A DNA stretch of 64,000 bases from Hymenopus coronatus (lineage: Eukaryota > Arthropoda > Insecta > Mantodea > Hymenopodidae), in assembly GCA_030762935.1 (NCBI GenBank), contig CM060900.1:397251132-397315131 (forward strand), written 5' to 3'. Shown piece by piece: positions 33,061-45,865 of this stretch. Position 1 is the first letter of the stretch, and each line of letters opens with the position of its first letter. The position numbers and the translations under genes were made by a program. The notes below the pieces were generated by a model. It was not told the origin of the DNA. It made no database searches and saw only the letters and a list, made by a program, of their open reading frames with translations.

Positions 33061-33918
33061 ATGTCCGTCCGTTTTGCTGTATCTTGAAGAGAGTAGACGT
33101 GAAATAACTCGGCTTTACTACGGAAGTCTTCAAAAGTGTTGAGTGTAAATATTAGTCGCTTACTGACATCTGGCTGGTAAGTTCTTCATCAAGTATAGGG
33201 AGAACGGGGTGTTTTCTTTAACCAATCTAATCAACGATATTTCCTCTTGTTCTCCGATGTCCATGACGGTTGTATGTACAGTTTGGTTGGAAAGTGCCAG
33301 GATTCAAAGTTCTGTCATTTTAACATCGCCAAAACGTTTGTCATTTCCATTGCACAAGTTGCCTTATGCAAAGTTCTTTTTCGTTTAAAGGTTCAAGCGG
33401 AACTGCGTAGGAGTTCTACAGAGAAAATTACTGAATGTGTAACACTTCACTAAACATTTATATTTGCTGTTTAAAACTCCCTTGGAAGTCTAAACTAATG
33501 CGTGTTGAGTTTTATCCTTATATGCGACATACGTGTTCTCGTTCATTGTTGAGTACTGTAGTTTAATATTATCCTCATGTGGTTCAGGCATAACGTTCAT
33601 GTATACTAAATCCTGAAGATTTCCATTTGTGTTAGTAACTAAATAGTCATTTTGCCAGCTTTTATTGTAAACTCAGTTTTCATTTTCGATGTTGCGTTTC
33701 TTTGAGTTTCAGTTCATTTTCTATTCATGTACAACAAGCAAATAATATGATACTTCACACTCACAGCACGAAACAATCCTCCTTAAGGAATGGTAATGTC
33801 TGAAACTACAGTACGCGTCAAACACGTGCCACGGAGCACAAGCGGTGGTCATTGGTGGGTCTCAGGCAATCTTGCCGTGTCCTGCTGAAGACTATCACAC
33901 AGAACAATTTGCTTTGTT
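33061..33918. other. No gene recognised; may hold the decayed N-terminus of the hAT remnant
   Basis: Minus-strand frames upstream of 33060 show no clear motifs. A short inverted repeat exists between 33872-33886 (ttgccgtgtcctgc) and 34032-34046 (gcaggacacggcag), with a SINE-A fragment between the arms. Confidence 0.35.
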
Positions 33919-33927
33919 AGACTGTGA

Positions 33928-33988
33928 CACCGCCTGCGGTGCCATAAGCAGTTAAAGCGGGCGTTAGACACTACCAAAAAAAAAAAAA
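33928..33988 (+). mobile_element. SINE-A 3' fragment with target duplication
   Basis: Only the last ~60 bases of SINE-A are present (caccgcctgcggtgcc, gttaaagcgggcgtta, cactacc) plus a poly(A) tail. The nonamer agactgtga flanks it at 33919-33927 and 33989-33997. The duplication shows it inserted in this already 5'-truncated state. Confidence 0.9.
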
Positions 33989-33997
33989 AGACTGTGA

Positions 33998-34440
33998 TAT
34001 GTTAATATGTGTTAATATACTAATACTCTGCAGGACACGGCAGGAGTGTCTAGACCTTCCACTTACCTTCCCCTCCCCCTCAAACGGCAAGTCTTACCGA
34101 CTGTCATCGTTATCTCTTGTGCTCCTTCGCAGCTTCTTGACGCGTAGTCAAAGTTACAGAAGCCTAACAAGCAGTATTGACATTAGCATGTGGCACCATA
34201 GAACTGGAATTTTCAAGGTATCGCTGTGGAGTCTAGTTTTCCTCTTTCAATTAGTTTATAAGTGTTTCCTTAAAACAATTCAGAGAAATATCTTTGTTTC
34301 TATAAACTGAATCCGATTAACTATGCAGGATTAATTGAAACACTTTAGCATTAAAATTACCTTAATGAGTACTACTAAATTGTTAATTATCCGTGACAGT
34401 TCACACCAGGTTCTTAATGTATACTATGTACGGTGTGGAA
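33998..34440. other. No gene recognised
   Basis: A plus-strand open frame of 103 codons (33999-34310) has no recognisable domain and is probably chance. Confidence 0.35.
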
Positions 34441-34530
34441 GAGTAGAATCACATTGAAAAATCCAGTGTCACATCTGGAAATTTAACGCCGAATCTTCAG
34501 CTTATTGTAACTCTTCTCTAATAAGTAAGT
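34441..34530 (-). mobile_element. Possible SINE-E fragment
   Basis: The block cattgaaaaatccagtgtc resembles the 3' extension of SINE-E at 16700 and 26615. No A or B box survives. Confidence 0.3.
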
Positions 34531-34636
34531 TACCATGACTTACATATTGCTTACCTATAGTAAGTAGAGGGTGTGCAGTATTCCACGCAAAAATCCTCTT
34601 CGAAAACTACCATCCATATGGAAAGCGTTTCGCTAA

Positions 34637-34686
34637 TCTCTCTCTCCCTCCCTCCCTCCCTCCCTCTCTCTCTCTCTCTGTCTCTC
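34637..34686. repeat. (TC)n/(TCCC)n simple repeat
   Basis: Tract of tctc and ccctcc units without a preceding hairpin. Confidence 0.95.
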
Positions 34687-34757
34687 AAAATCGACTCTAG
34701 CGAGTTCATTGAAATATGTGTGCCGGTCACGCGTGGGCCACGTATGTGACGTACCCC

Positions 34758-34758
34758 A

Positions 34759-34788
<30 letters not shown>
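34758..34788. repeat. (TG)n microsatellite
   Basis: Pure TG dinucleotide run of about 30 bases. Confidence 0.97.
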
Positions 34789-34791
<3 letters not shown>

Positions 34792-36000
34792 CACTCCCCT
34801 ATCTAATCACTAATAGCATGTCACTCCCTACGTACCTGTTTGTAGCGACGAATGATATAGTTGCCTCAGCTTCTCTCAAATCTCTGATGACGTCTACCGG
34901 TGAACATGAAATTGACTCGCTCAGGTTGGAAAGATAATGGGGCTAGTTAGGAGTTATACTTATGAATGTCACAGCACTCTTTTAACTTGTATATCTAAAT
35001 GTATTTGTGACTAGAACCTTTAAATACCATGAGAAGCACTATTGCCTCACATACTAAAGTTACTTTTTTTCTAACGCTTCCTGCAACTTACAATATAAAC
35101 TGTGCGTCCGTGCGTATATATCAACTGCGCGTTACAATGTATATTATATCTCCGACAACTAAACATTGCGTTGTGCCTCTAGCTACTCAACATTACGATC
35201 TGAGACCAAACTAGCTTCAAGCTGTTACTTATATAGAACAATATGGTGTCATGGCTGCTTTATTTCTGTAGGTTAAAAACACCACGAACTTGGCGTCTAT
35301 GCGTCTCATAATGCAGTCATTACCCATAATGCACCATAAACACCTCGTGACTACCTTTATACAATGGAGAAAAACTAATTGCTTGTATATTAGAGACTTC
35401 CCCCAGCTCCCTTTCACTCGTTACTCTATTGCATGTATAAAGGAGTACGCTACTTTTACCAACTTTCTACCTTAACAAAGAACCTTCCTCTAATGCATCG
35501 AGCTAGTTTCGTAAACACCCTAATCTGCGCTTGCTTCAAGCTAGATTTCTACACATGTTGACAAATATTTTATTTGTACATTAAATAATAAGCAATAATT
35601 AATAATAATGATATTAATAATAATGACGAGATCAACTAACGATATCACATGATATATAAAGTGTGTATATATTAATAGTCATAATTATATAGCTTGATTG
35701 ATGAATAATCCAGTGAAGTCTAGCCAAACCTGCACGATTTGGCTTCTATAGCGAGCAAACAGTATCACTTGCAATTCCCTCGCCACACAGATAAACAACA
35801 CGTGGAAATGTGAAAAATAGGTTCATGAAATATTATTTGTACTGTAATATGGTTTTCAGGACGCATGCACTGAACCAGGTCTCTCATATCTTTATTACTT
35901 TCTAGTATTGCACTATTGTTGGCAGAAAGCGTTTCTTGTCTCTTGCGTACTGTCCTAACCCATTGGGGGTTTTCTGATTGGTTAATCATACGTTGAAACG
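34789..36000. other. Intergenic, no gene recognised
   Basis: AT-rich, with a small ataat repeat patch at 35585-35625. A 125-codon minus-strand open frame (36142-35765, ending in a Cys-containing tail) is unassigned. Confidence 0.35.
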
Positions 36001-36009
36001 GGATAGAAC

Positions 36010-37810
36010 AGGAGCAATTGTTTTTAAGAAAATATATGTGCCCCATCAAAAGCCGGATAAAACAATATTTATAGCTATCATCTGTCCTTGTGAAAATAAC
36101 AATGAAACCCCTGATGTCTCTGAAAGATATTTTAGTAAACATGTTTCTTTGTTAAAGCGTTCTTTCAGATAAAAGTGAATATCCTGCTTTCCTGAAAACA
36201 AAGAATCATCTTAGGAATAAATGAGTAATTTGAAAAATGAGCTTTGCGAAAACAACAATGACAGCTCATTCATATCTCTCAAGATATTTCCATTACTATT
36301 TTCATTAAAAGGTCTTTGCTGCAAACCACATTCTTTTGTATAGTTGTTTGTTATACTTTTGTGGGTGTTATAGCCAGAAAATATATATAAATCACCTCAA
36401 AAACCGTCACGCGCGAGTTTATTGCGATTATCTACCGCCTGTGAAAATAACAAATAAAAGTATTTTGGTAAACTTCCGTTTTCATTAAAATACTCTTGGC
36501 AAAATATATTTCAAATGAAAATAAAATTGTTATTTTTCATTCCTTAACAATATTTTGGCTTGCATATACTTTTGTTGATATTTTGTTGCGTTCTAAAACA
36601 TATTTTCGTTCTTAGCGTTAACAACAAAAGATACTAAAATCTGGTTCGTTCATGTTATTTGCGAGAAACGCTTTTAACCCTGATTTCCAAATGTTTACAG
36701 AAACTTCGAATAACTGGTGCCTCACCTGTCATTCATTGTCGGAAGATAGAAGTAATTTAAGTGTACCTGTCAAACCTCCATTGGTGACCAGAAATAATTG
36801 GTTGTGTAGCTGCAGTATGTCTAAAAGCTGGCGTGTAAAGAGCATGTACTATCGCAAATCTCAGCACTGGTTTTTTGTTGTAGACGGAATATTTCCGCCA
36901 GTCAAATCAATTTAATTAAAATACTCGGGTTAATTGTTATAGGAAAAAAAATCTTGAAGGGGCTCCAGTATAAGTTGTAAGGGAAACTTTCATACTTGGG
37001 TCAGAAATCACATTTCAATTATAGTAATTGAATAAACTTCTTTCCGAGCAATTCTGCGCATCGTTAATTGCAGTATTGAAAAGGGAATAAGAAAAATGTC
37101 TATACCAGGCCCCTTGCTCTTTGTAAGGGAAGGTTCTATATTTCAGTAAGAAATCGCGCTTTAATTAAAGTAACTAGATAAATATTTTCTTGACAATTAT
37201 GCGCAATTTCAATTGCATAATTGAGAAGGCAATAAGAAAAATAGTTCTATTAAGCACCTTGTTCTTTGTTGTACCTTACAAATGTTTGAGTGAGGGTCAG
37301 CCGTTCCGTTTGCCATATTGGATTCCACTGAGTTTAGGTTCAGATAAAAAATCCCTTAACGTTTATTTTAATAGGTTTAAATCATGAGGAGAGCCAAATG
37401 AGCACGCACTGCGTGGCACTTTCCTACAAATCGCGAATCAATTATACAATTTTATGTACATAGAGTTAGGTTAAATCTGGTTGTAGAAATGAAATCTACA
37501 TTAATTATAACCGAGTTGAACATGACCTCCAATGTGTATTTTATCTACCCAAAACTAACAAAATCACAGTAAAATGGCGTATTTTCGCAATTTAATTAAC
37601 TTAATTTTCAAAATGTATATGCATAGAGTTAGGTGAAATCTGATTGCAGAAATGAAATCTGCTTTAAATCCCCCCACCAATGTGAATTGCATCTACAGAA
37701 TTAACAAATTTAGAGCAAAGACGTGTGTTTTTGCGGTTTAAGTAATTGATGCTTGATAGCCATATACGTGTGTTTTTGCGGTTTAATTAATTGATTCTTG
37801 ATAGCCATAT
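36010..37810. repeat. Domain of diverged tandem repeats
   Basis: Several neighbouring sets of imperfect direct repeats. Near 36080, 36240 and 36430 the block gaaaataacaa(t/a) or gaaaacaacaa recurs with following ttttcattaaaa. At 36960-37113 and 37114-37262 a ~155-bp unit recurs (ggaaactttcatacttgggtcagaaatc against ggaaggttctatatttcagtaagaaatc, split here for length). At 37450-37612 and 37613-37720 a unit with tagagttaggt(t/g)aaatctg recurs. At 37723-37766 and 37767-37810 a 44-bp unit is repeated almost exactly. No coding content is seen. Confidence 0.6.
37723..37810. repeat. Two 44-bp tandem units
   Basis: Both units carry cgtgtgtttttgcggttta and end with cttgatagccatat; they differ at about three positions. 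The best preserved pair in the 36-37.8 kb repeat domain. Confidence 0.92.
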
Positions 37811-38399
37811 GCGGGGCGATTCATAAAAGTCCTACTCTAAAGGAGAACGTATGTAAGCAATGCTTATCGCTTTCGGCATATAAAATTGGTAGGTGCGGCC
37901 AAAGGAGAGGGAGAGATACACCGACAAAATGGGCGTGGTTGGAAAACATGTGCTTTACACGTGTAACACATGTTCAACATGTGTTAACACATTTTTTATC
38001 TAATGTCGCCGTACTTCCAGGACTAATTTATGTAGACAATATCGCAATATATATGGAATTGAGCTAGGGTGTTTATTGTGCAGTTCATGTTTACAGTGTG
38101 ATTTTACCAATTTGTTTTAGGTTTTGTGTTCCCCACTGCATGACAAGCTATAAAAATAAAAGAAAATATGTGTCAAATCTTCCGAATGATTAGTATTTTA
38201 AACGATGAGGCTAAAAAACTAAAATATAAAGAGTCTTTCACCGACAGAAAGTCTGAGGCAAGTCCACCTATATGTACTCTAATATTCACGGTCTAGATGT
38301 GCGTACAAACGTAACCTAATTTCTATCAAGTTGCTCATGTTTGCTGCACACTGTTTATGTAGCTATTTGCGAGTATTATATTTCGTAATGTATTTCTTG
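37811..38399. other. Intergenic, no gene recognised
   Basis: AT-rich sequence with no motif recognised. Confidence 0.4.
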
Positions 38400-39710
38400 T
38401 ATTACATCATCCAGAAAGTAATGTCTCCTATTTATTTTCATAGAAACAATAACAGATACAGGTAGCACACTAACACGATTAAATAAAGATATGTCTTAGC
38501 TACATAACGTTATATTTTATAATCATCACCATTCGTTATCCAGTTTTTCCTACGACTAACAGAAGTCTGCATTCCACGCTGTAAGATTCTAAACTAGCTT
38601 AGGTAGCCACTGCCTTACAGCTGTGACAATAGCATCTGAGTCCGTAAAATGTTGGTCATGTAATGTATCTTTCATGGGCCAAAATACATGAAACTCCGAA
38701 GATGTTAAATCAGGACTGTACAACGAATGTGCAAGACAGCCTAGCCAAATTTGGTATAATGAGCTCCATGGTCGTAAAACTGGTATGGAGTCTGGCATTA
38801 TCATGCTACAGGCGGAAGTTTTTCTTCTTCTCCGACCTGACTGCGGAAATTCGGGCATACAGCATAGCCAGAGCGTCTTGTTGGTTCGGAATTAACATTT
38901 GCTCCAGGTTCCAAGGTATTCAAATGGACCGAATCCTGCCTATTTCAGAAGACTGTGTACATCACTTAGCCTGTAAATGGCTATGTTAGAGAAGTGGGAT
39001 GTCATCACTCCATGGACTGTCGTTTAAATTCTTTCTCACAGTGGTAGCACAACATCTTTATCTCCGGTAATGATGGAATTCTTAAAACTATCAACTTCAG
39101 TCACGTATTGGTCTAGTAAGTTCCGACAAATGTCCCTTCGTTGAGTTCTTTGGTCTTATTAAAGTGTCCACAGTACCTATCTCGTACACATGTGCAATAA
39201 TTAAGGTTTCGTTACATCCTTGTCTAAGGAATTACGCGCGAAATGCATCTCTATAGACAATTCCTTGATAGTAATTCGCCTATCATTACGTATGAGTTGA
39301 TCGAGACGCTGTTGATTATGTGCTGTGACAGTCGAGCAGGGTCGACCAGGGCGTGACTTGTCCTGCACATCCTTTTCACCATTTTTAGGTGTATCCATCG
39401 CCTCATATTACTCACAAATTATTGTATCGTTTCCATACACCTTTAGCAAGCGTCAATGGATTTTAATTGGTCCAATTTTTTCAGCAGTAAGGAATTCAAT
39501 CACATGTCTCTGTTTTGTTCGTACCTTGATATCACTAGCTATTTTGGAACGGTACTGTGCTGCTGTTATCTGTCGCTGGACAACGAAGCTAACAGAACAC
39601 TAGCAGGAAAGTTCAACAATTAATAACAATTCACCGACATAATCTGAACTGAACACTCATAGTTAACTCTAAAAAAGAGAGGTATTACTTTCGGACTGAC
39701 CATTGTAATA
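38400..39710 (-). mobile_element. Mariner-type transposon, decayed (mariner-2)
   Basis: Terminal inverted repeats are visible: left tgtattacatcatccaga followed by aagtaatgtctcc, and on the minus strand at the right tgtattacaatggtcagt followed by ccgaaagtaatacctc, each containing a TA. Length of about 1.3 kb is normal for mariner. It encloses a broken DD34D transposase on the minus strand. Similarity of the arms with several mismatches shows it is old. Confidence 0.85.
38589..39600 (-). pseudogene. Mariner-2 transposase pseudogene
   Basis: N-terminal part: IKVRTKQRHVIEFLTAEKIG near 39500, RRWIHLK then (after a frameshift) GEKDVQDKSRPGRP near 39350, and LDQLIRNDRRITIKELS near 39280, the paired helix-turn-helix region. 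Catalytic part: LLDQYVTEVDSF and IITGDK near 39080 (first Asp kept), TLEPGANVNSEPTRRSGYAV near 38880, HDNARLHTS near 38800 (second Asp kept but in another frame), and YSPDLTSSEFHVFWPMKD near 38680, where the third catalytic Asp has become Glu. The C-terminus ends KLV-stop at 38589. Several stops and frameshifts; inactive. Confidence 0.85.
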
Positions 39711-41410
39711 CACCCTTTTTATGGTTGTTTTTAGTCTGATGTGCAACCGGATATATAAGGTTTATACACTGCGTAGATATACAAATATTTAATGGTCTTT
39801 AGCATCCTCTAACACTTCTTTAGACTAACCTCGCCTAATCAAGCAAATTTTGTTTGCGATGTATGATGTACAATAATAACGACTGTATAAATTATAACAA
39901 AGAGGCTGTAGTAGCCTAATAACAAACTACGAAATCTGGATGTATTTCAGAAACATGTGGAATATTATTTTCCACAATCTTGTAAGTGTATATTTCCGAA
40001 CCCTCAGTAGATTTTTCAATGTAAGTCTGAAATTAAAATATGAACTCAATGATATTTTGTCTTTATTAAACAAATCATTTTTTAAAAAAATAGTTATATT
40101 TTAAGGCTAATAGCGTATTTCAGTAAAGATTAGCAGCATTTTATTTTAAATCTATGAATATGCTCAAACTTGAATGTGCATTACTCGTGGAAAAGTTTCA
40201 AGTAGCTCGAAACCTAGTAGAGCGGTTTAATAATATGCATATACTACCAATAAAACATTGAGATTCCATTATGGAAGAAAAAATGTTCGGAAAATAACAG
40301 GTGCATTTAAGTGTAAAATGGCTAGGAATAGTTGCGAATATTATAGAATACTTTTCAACGTTTTTGTGTTTATTTTTATTTTATAAATAGTTCTGTAGTA
40401 CTTGGAAGTATTTTCCGTTTGCATCATTTAACTTTCATAAAGCTATGAATGAAATCTTGCAAATAAGTCCAATCACATTTTAAGACACAGCATTCCAGAA
40501 ATAGGAAGAATATTGTTGTAAAGTTTTGTTTCTTAAAATGGAAATGTTGTAGGATGCAACATAGTTTTCATTTCCCCTATCCATCCACTAACAAACAATG
40601 TTCACTGAAATTCTTCTGCGTCTTATATCCAATCCATAGTAATAATAATGTTTCAAACTTTCTTTCTGCATTTACATGCAAACTGCCTTTGCGTCCTCTA
40701 CATTTATTTTGGAGTTAGTATATTTCATTTGTGATCATATATATGGATGTATTTTTTCCATGTTTGCTTAATATGCTGCGTTTTATTTTGTAAAGGAATT
40801 CTTTGAGGCTGTCCCCTTCTAATTCTGAAGTGAGATAATAATAACAATGCCCATCTAAATAAAAATATCCTTGAAAATTGATATTAAGTGCATGAGTATG
40901 ATTTAATTTAAAATATAAATTATTTATTAATATCACCCCCATAAACCTGTATTAACTTTTTTGACTTTACTCTTTGGAGTTGCATCAAAATTTATGTGCA
41001 GAGGTAGGAAAATTTTAAATATTTACGATATTTTATGACAGCCAGTCAAAAGGAAACGCATGGTTCATATCAGTATGGAATTTAAATAATAAAATGGACA
41101 TAGTAGTTTTCAAGAAGTTGAATGTGTTTTTGTTTTCATATTAGTATTTCTGTGGCATTACTGTGAGCGGTAACTGATTCTATCAACACATGTCCAAAGT
41201 AGAAACTTTTAACGCTGAAAGTTTGTTGTGCAATTTTTATAATCCCGTCTGTAATAAGTTTTCATATATTTTCTGTTTTGTTTTTTGTATAGTACATCTT
41301 CCCTCACACGAGATAAGACGATAAAATTGTTTTAGTTTAGTGCCCTTAAACTATTAGAATAAATTGTACGACCAATAAATGAAACAATGCTTAAATAATC
41401 CTGGTATTCA
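39711..41410. other. Intergenic, no gene recognised
   Basis: AT-rich throughout. The minus-strand open frame 40942-40715 is unassigned. Confidence 0.4.
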
Positions 41411-41575
41411 AAAGCTTTACAATTACCCGATGTCCGTCTTTTCAGGATAAGGGAAACCTTCGGAGAAAACAACCTTATCCGGGAAATTCTCTCTAACCGA
41501 CATACGAAATTGGGGCCGCTTGAACTTGAGTTAGGCACGCTACCCTTTACACCACAGTGGCGGGTTTCTTATTAA
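41411..41575 (-). mobile_element. Possible tRNA-like retroposon fragment
   Basis: On the minus strand cactgtggtgtaaagggtag resembles an A box region with acceptor-like cccgcca before it. The B box is poorly preserved, and the rest (cccggataagg) is GC-richer than the flanks. Confidence 0.3.
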
Positions 41576-43795
41576 ACACATCTTAACAACTTTTAATGTA
41601 TAAATAACCTCTACTGTTCGCTGCAACCAATGGCATACATGGGCTTTTATTTTGTTATAGCACTAACACCTCTCTAATGATATTGATTCCATTCTGTATG
41701 CACAGAAACCTATTAGTATTATATAGGCAAATATTATATTATATTATGTAAGCACCTAACAGGATACTGGTTGCGATAAACGGTAGCAGCGAATGAAGTA
41801 ATCTTAAACGTTGTGTTTTGCTGGCACTAATACACCTAGGGATTTGCTTATTGAACATCTCGATTCATTTTTATTAACACATGGTCCTTAATAAATTTGA
41901 AGCTTATCTAACCAGAGATGCTTTGGCCAGTGGACTGGAAACTGTAGGTTGTCATTTTCACAAACTCGTTCCCGAGGATCATCGCTGCCTCATCTCATCA
42001 TACAAGTCCCTCCCTACTAAAACTTAATTTTTCTTCTTTTTTTTTTTTTCACTAAAACACGATTAGTTGCTATTGTTTTTTATCAATCTTGCCATGTTAT
42101 CGTTTAGCTGTGCACTTGTGGGTTTGATTGTCTTGCGCCTGTCGTTAAAATAATGCCTTTATGGATATTGTTCTAGGCTTAGTAAACACTGAAAAAGATT
42201 CGTACTCGGGAGCAGTGATGGGCACTATCAAATGTTTTCGACAATCGGATGAATTACGATAGTGAGAAAAGGTTACCGAATAATTCGGCTTTCCATTTGA
42301 ATTTCAAAACTGTTTACTTACCAAAAATGCGTGAAGTAAGTAGCATGGATAAGTTACTAAAGCAACTTACTCGGATTTAAAAGTATACTGTAATAGGCTT
42401 CTAGCCCTCGAGTTATAAAAAAAAATATTTAAGTGCAAATTACTTTGCAACATTAAAATACACAATTGCTTGAAGTTACCCTACAGTAATCAAACGAATA
42501 ATTAATTCCATGAATATGGGATAGTGAATGCACACTATTTCTCAATCAGATTACACTTATAACTCTCAATTTGAATTTGGTATTTTAAATAAAGATACAT
42601 AAAGAAATATATTTGCCTCCTTAAGGTTTCAGAATTTTGTGCGGTTATGTTATATAGTTTATATGTATGTATTACTTCATATCCATTTGATTTGAAGTTA
42701 AAATGAATATGTAAAAGATTATTTCCTCGCAAAATGGGGAGACCTTGATTTAGTAACTAGTCCTTATTCTGTATTTGCAGTGGGTCCAAAACTTAGCTAA
42801 ATTATGTTATCGGTTGAACTGAATGTAAGGCATAGCTTGATGTGGGTATGTGCTTCTCGATTTTAATATCCAAACAGGTGGGGAGCTATAATATTTGTGT
42901 GGCTCTTAACTATCTAGAAATAATAAAGCACGAACATTATTACAACTTTAACTTCTGTTATATAAGAAAAAAAAATTGCGTTAAGGTTTAAAATGAATGT
43001 TTTGGTTTTTATTCACAACAACCTCCACCTGCCATCACTGGGAAACAGGTGCAACCAACACAATATGGCGACCTCTCCGGCAGTATTACCAATATGCACA
43101 TGCTTAGAACAAGAGTGCTCTTGCCTATTAAAAGAACTGCATATTTATATTTATTTTGTTAGTTGGTATGTGCCATTCTGTTGTGTAGTGTTTGACTATT
43201 TGCCAAAATAGGTCAACAAAAACAATCCTTATAGGCTTTAAACACTCTGGAATTTGAAGCACATCCGAAACATGAGCAGGGAATGGAATGAAAGCGAAAT
43301 TATGGAAAGTAAATCGTGGTTGACGATTAACCACCAAAGCATTCGCCTACGGCAGAAAAAAACACTAAAAACCATGTCTATGGTGGGCAATCGACAGAAA
43401 CCGAACACGCGTCTTTGTGAATGCGAGCCTCACAAGCTGCTGGGTGAGGAACTTTTCCTAAAATGTCTGCTTTGTTAAATCTGGGACCTTAGATTATATA
43501 TTTGGGATGAAATAGGATGCCACTCTCCACTACTTCCGGTTATTAATTAGTGGGGAAGGTGACTAGCCATTTATTTTAATTGGAAACTCCAGATATCGAA
43601 TATAAGGTACGCTAGAAATCAGGAGCAGAATATAATCCGTCAAAAGTAGGCATTTTGCCGCAAAAGGTATTCAATGATTGGGGCGTAACCTCTTCGAAAA
43701 ATAAACTACTTCTATACTTCTGATTTGTTAAGTTTTTGTTTGTTTTTTTTTTTTACTTTCTAGTACGTATTTATACAATATACTTGGTAGCTTGA
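41576..43795. other. Intergenic, no gene recognised
   Basis: Contains a plus-strand open frame (43254-43478, with CECEPHKLLGEELFLKCLLC at its end, a Cys/His-like pattern) that I cannot assign. No other features. Confidence 0.35.
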
Positions 43796-43951
43796 GAAGG
43801 TATTGTGTTCCACCCAAAAATTCGATGTCGACATTTCACCGAAAAAAATGTCTTTTGAGATCCCGAGTCCGAAAAAAGGATTCTTAGAAAAAGTCCCTTG
43901 TATTTGTCTGTCTATGTGTATCTGTCTGCCTGTCCGTCTCTCTGTGCGTGC

Positions 43952-44002
<51 letters not shown>

Positions 44003-44400
44003 AGACTGTGGACAGCAAGACTCAAAAACGAAAAGACCGTTGAAAACCAAAATTGGTATTTATGTTTAGTATCTTCCAAGTATGCGATACGAAAAATTTC
44101 AAGAAAATTCCTCCACTATAAACTACGCTTTACCTGGAAAAAATGTTGAAAGTTTTAATTTTCTCAAAAGTGGCCTAACGATTTTGATTAAAATACCGTA
44201 CATTAAAGATATTTGCATCGCAAATGAAATGTATCTTTTGAATTTTATGGGAACAGGCTCTGTAGACCACTTTATTTAAGATGAGTTTTTCAGAATTTTG
44301 CATAACGGATAACCCGTAAGAGATAAATAAAAACTTACTTCACAAAAAAGTTTGATCTCTTTGACATCACAATTTATGTCGTACACGTTCTTCTTGTAGA
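43796..44400. repeat. Dispersed repeat family R, copy 2, with (GT)n
   Basis: Shares ordered blocks with 11918-12600: gtattgtgttccacccaaa against gtattgtattccgcccaaa, aaaaacgaaaaga, gtatcttccaag, gattttgattaaaatac, and gtaagagataaataaaa. A (GT)n microsatellite (43948-43999) sits where copy 1 has a short tgtgttttgtgtg, so the microsatellite expanded inside the repeat. Confidence 0.65.
43948..43999. repeat. (GT)n microsatellite
   Basis: Pure GT tract of about 50 bases within repeat R copy 2. Confidence 0.97.
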
Positions 44401-45222
44401 ATTGACCGTTTTCAAGATATTTCTTGTCATTGGCCTCAATTTTAAATTACTTTTCCTCAAACAGTACAATGCAAAGCGAACCCAACCTCAGTTGTTTCAC
44501 ATAGTGACCAGCTTTTAAAATATTTGACTGTTGGTTTAGCCTAATGCATTTCCTTATGTGTCTTTTATTTACAACGAAGTAAGTAATAACACCAATTCTA
44601 CTAATATCTGTCTCGTTTAGCATGATGTAGATAAAAGAATAATCTTTTGAAGAATAGTTAGTACATGGAACAGCCAGAGAATTTTCCGTGAGTGCAGCTC
44701 ATCAAAATACTTTTTCAGCAACACACATTTATTTTCATAATAATAAAACATACACCCATAAGCTTCATTTTCTATGCTCACTTTAAAGCTGTGTCCTCAA
44801 AGCTCTTGGTATGAAATTACAGTATTATGACCGTCAATGTAATGCTTGAGGGACGCAAACCCAACGTGCGTTTTAGCAATCGAGAATGCAAAAACTGCAG
44901 GAAAACATACTGTAGCAAATAAATGGATGCAAATTAAACTGCTGTTTACTTTTATTTACGTAAGAGCAAACTCAACAAAAAGTTTTTTATAATTGTTTCG
45001 CTGGTCGCTTGTTAACCACCTCTTTGCTCCGGAACAATTGACTGTCGCTGCTCACCCTATACAACGATCGTTTGAGCCTGTAGAACAGCTTCGTTCCGGT
45101 TCTTACTTTCCTGGGCCTCCAGGGGGAAAAAACCAAACAAAAACAATGGAAGCAACAATGAATCCAAGTTCTTCTAAAGCGATCATGAAGAAAAGACACA
45201 ACTGATGGGCCTTATACGACAC

Positions 45223-45228
<6 letters not shown>
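44401..45228. other. No gene recognised
   Basis: A GC-richer patch at 44990-45200 has open frames on both strands (for example EQLRSGSYFPGPPGGKNQTK on plus) and abuts the (TTA)n tract, so it may be a retroposon body; nothing identifies it. Confidence 0.35.
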
Positions 45229-45304
<76 letters not shown>

Positions 45305-45330
45305 ACTATTATTATCATTATTATTTTTTT
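45229..45330. repeat. (TTA)n microsatellite
   Basis: About 90 bases of pure TTA, flanked by T-runs. On the minus strand this is (TAA)n, a common tail of retroposons. Confidence 0.97.
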
Positions 45331-45529
45331 TTGCTTTAGGTTTTTCGTGATTGTTTATCTTGACCTAAAGATAAAAGTTTATCACACAGGATGTTTATTT
45401 AAACCATTTTTTTCATTCGCGTCCAGCGTTTTCTTCCTCTACTCTTCTCTACAGTAAGCAGAGGAAGCATTTATATGCATTACTTCACTGGAAAGAAACG
45501 TTCTGAGGCCCTCTGAATAAAGGAATATG

Positions 45530-45850
45530 TGTGTTGTACTTGAACAGTACAACTCAAAAAAATGAACTTGGTTACATATTGAACTGGGTATTCAAATTCA
45601 GCACCTTCTAGTGATCAGAGACGAAGATTTTTAAGAATCCCCCCACCCCCTGGTGTAACTTTTGCATTGGAAACTTTGTCCTTATTTTTATTTCTATGAA
45701 AATTACTCTGACGATTTCGACTGTAATACCATATGTTTAAGATATTAGCATGATAAATAAAATAAGTATCTTGAATTTTCTGGGAATAGCCCGTGAAGTA
45801 TCTTCTTAAGGAATTGTACTTGTATAACTGATAAATCGTAACGGATCGAA
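45530..45850. repeat. Dispersed repeat family R, copy 3
   Basis: Aligns with copies 1 and 2 through cagcaccttcta, a gatttcgactgtaatacc block, and aagtatcttgaattttctggg, in the same order. It ends just before the SINE-C head. Confidence 0.55.
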
Positions 45851-45865
45851 ATAGATCCGTGGTAA

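Noticed and set aside
33872..34046. Terminal inverted repeats of the hAT remnant
   Set aside because: The two arms (about 13 bases) lie only ~160 bp apart on the same side of the transposase sequence and do not bracket it.
38663..38989. 108-codon plus-strand open frame
   Set aside because: It is antisense to mariner-2 transposase sequence.
45103..45318. Poly-isoleucine open frame on the minus strand
   Set aside because: Translation of the (TTA)n tract.
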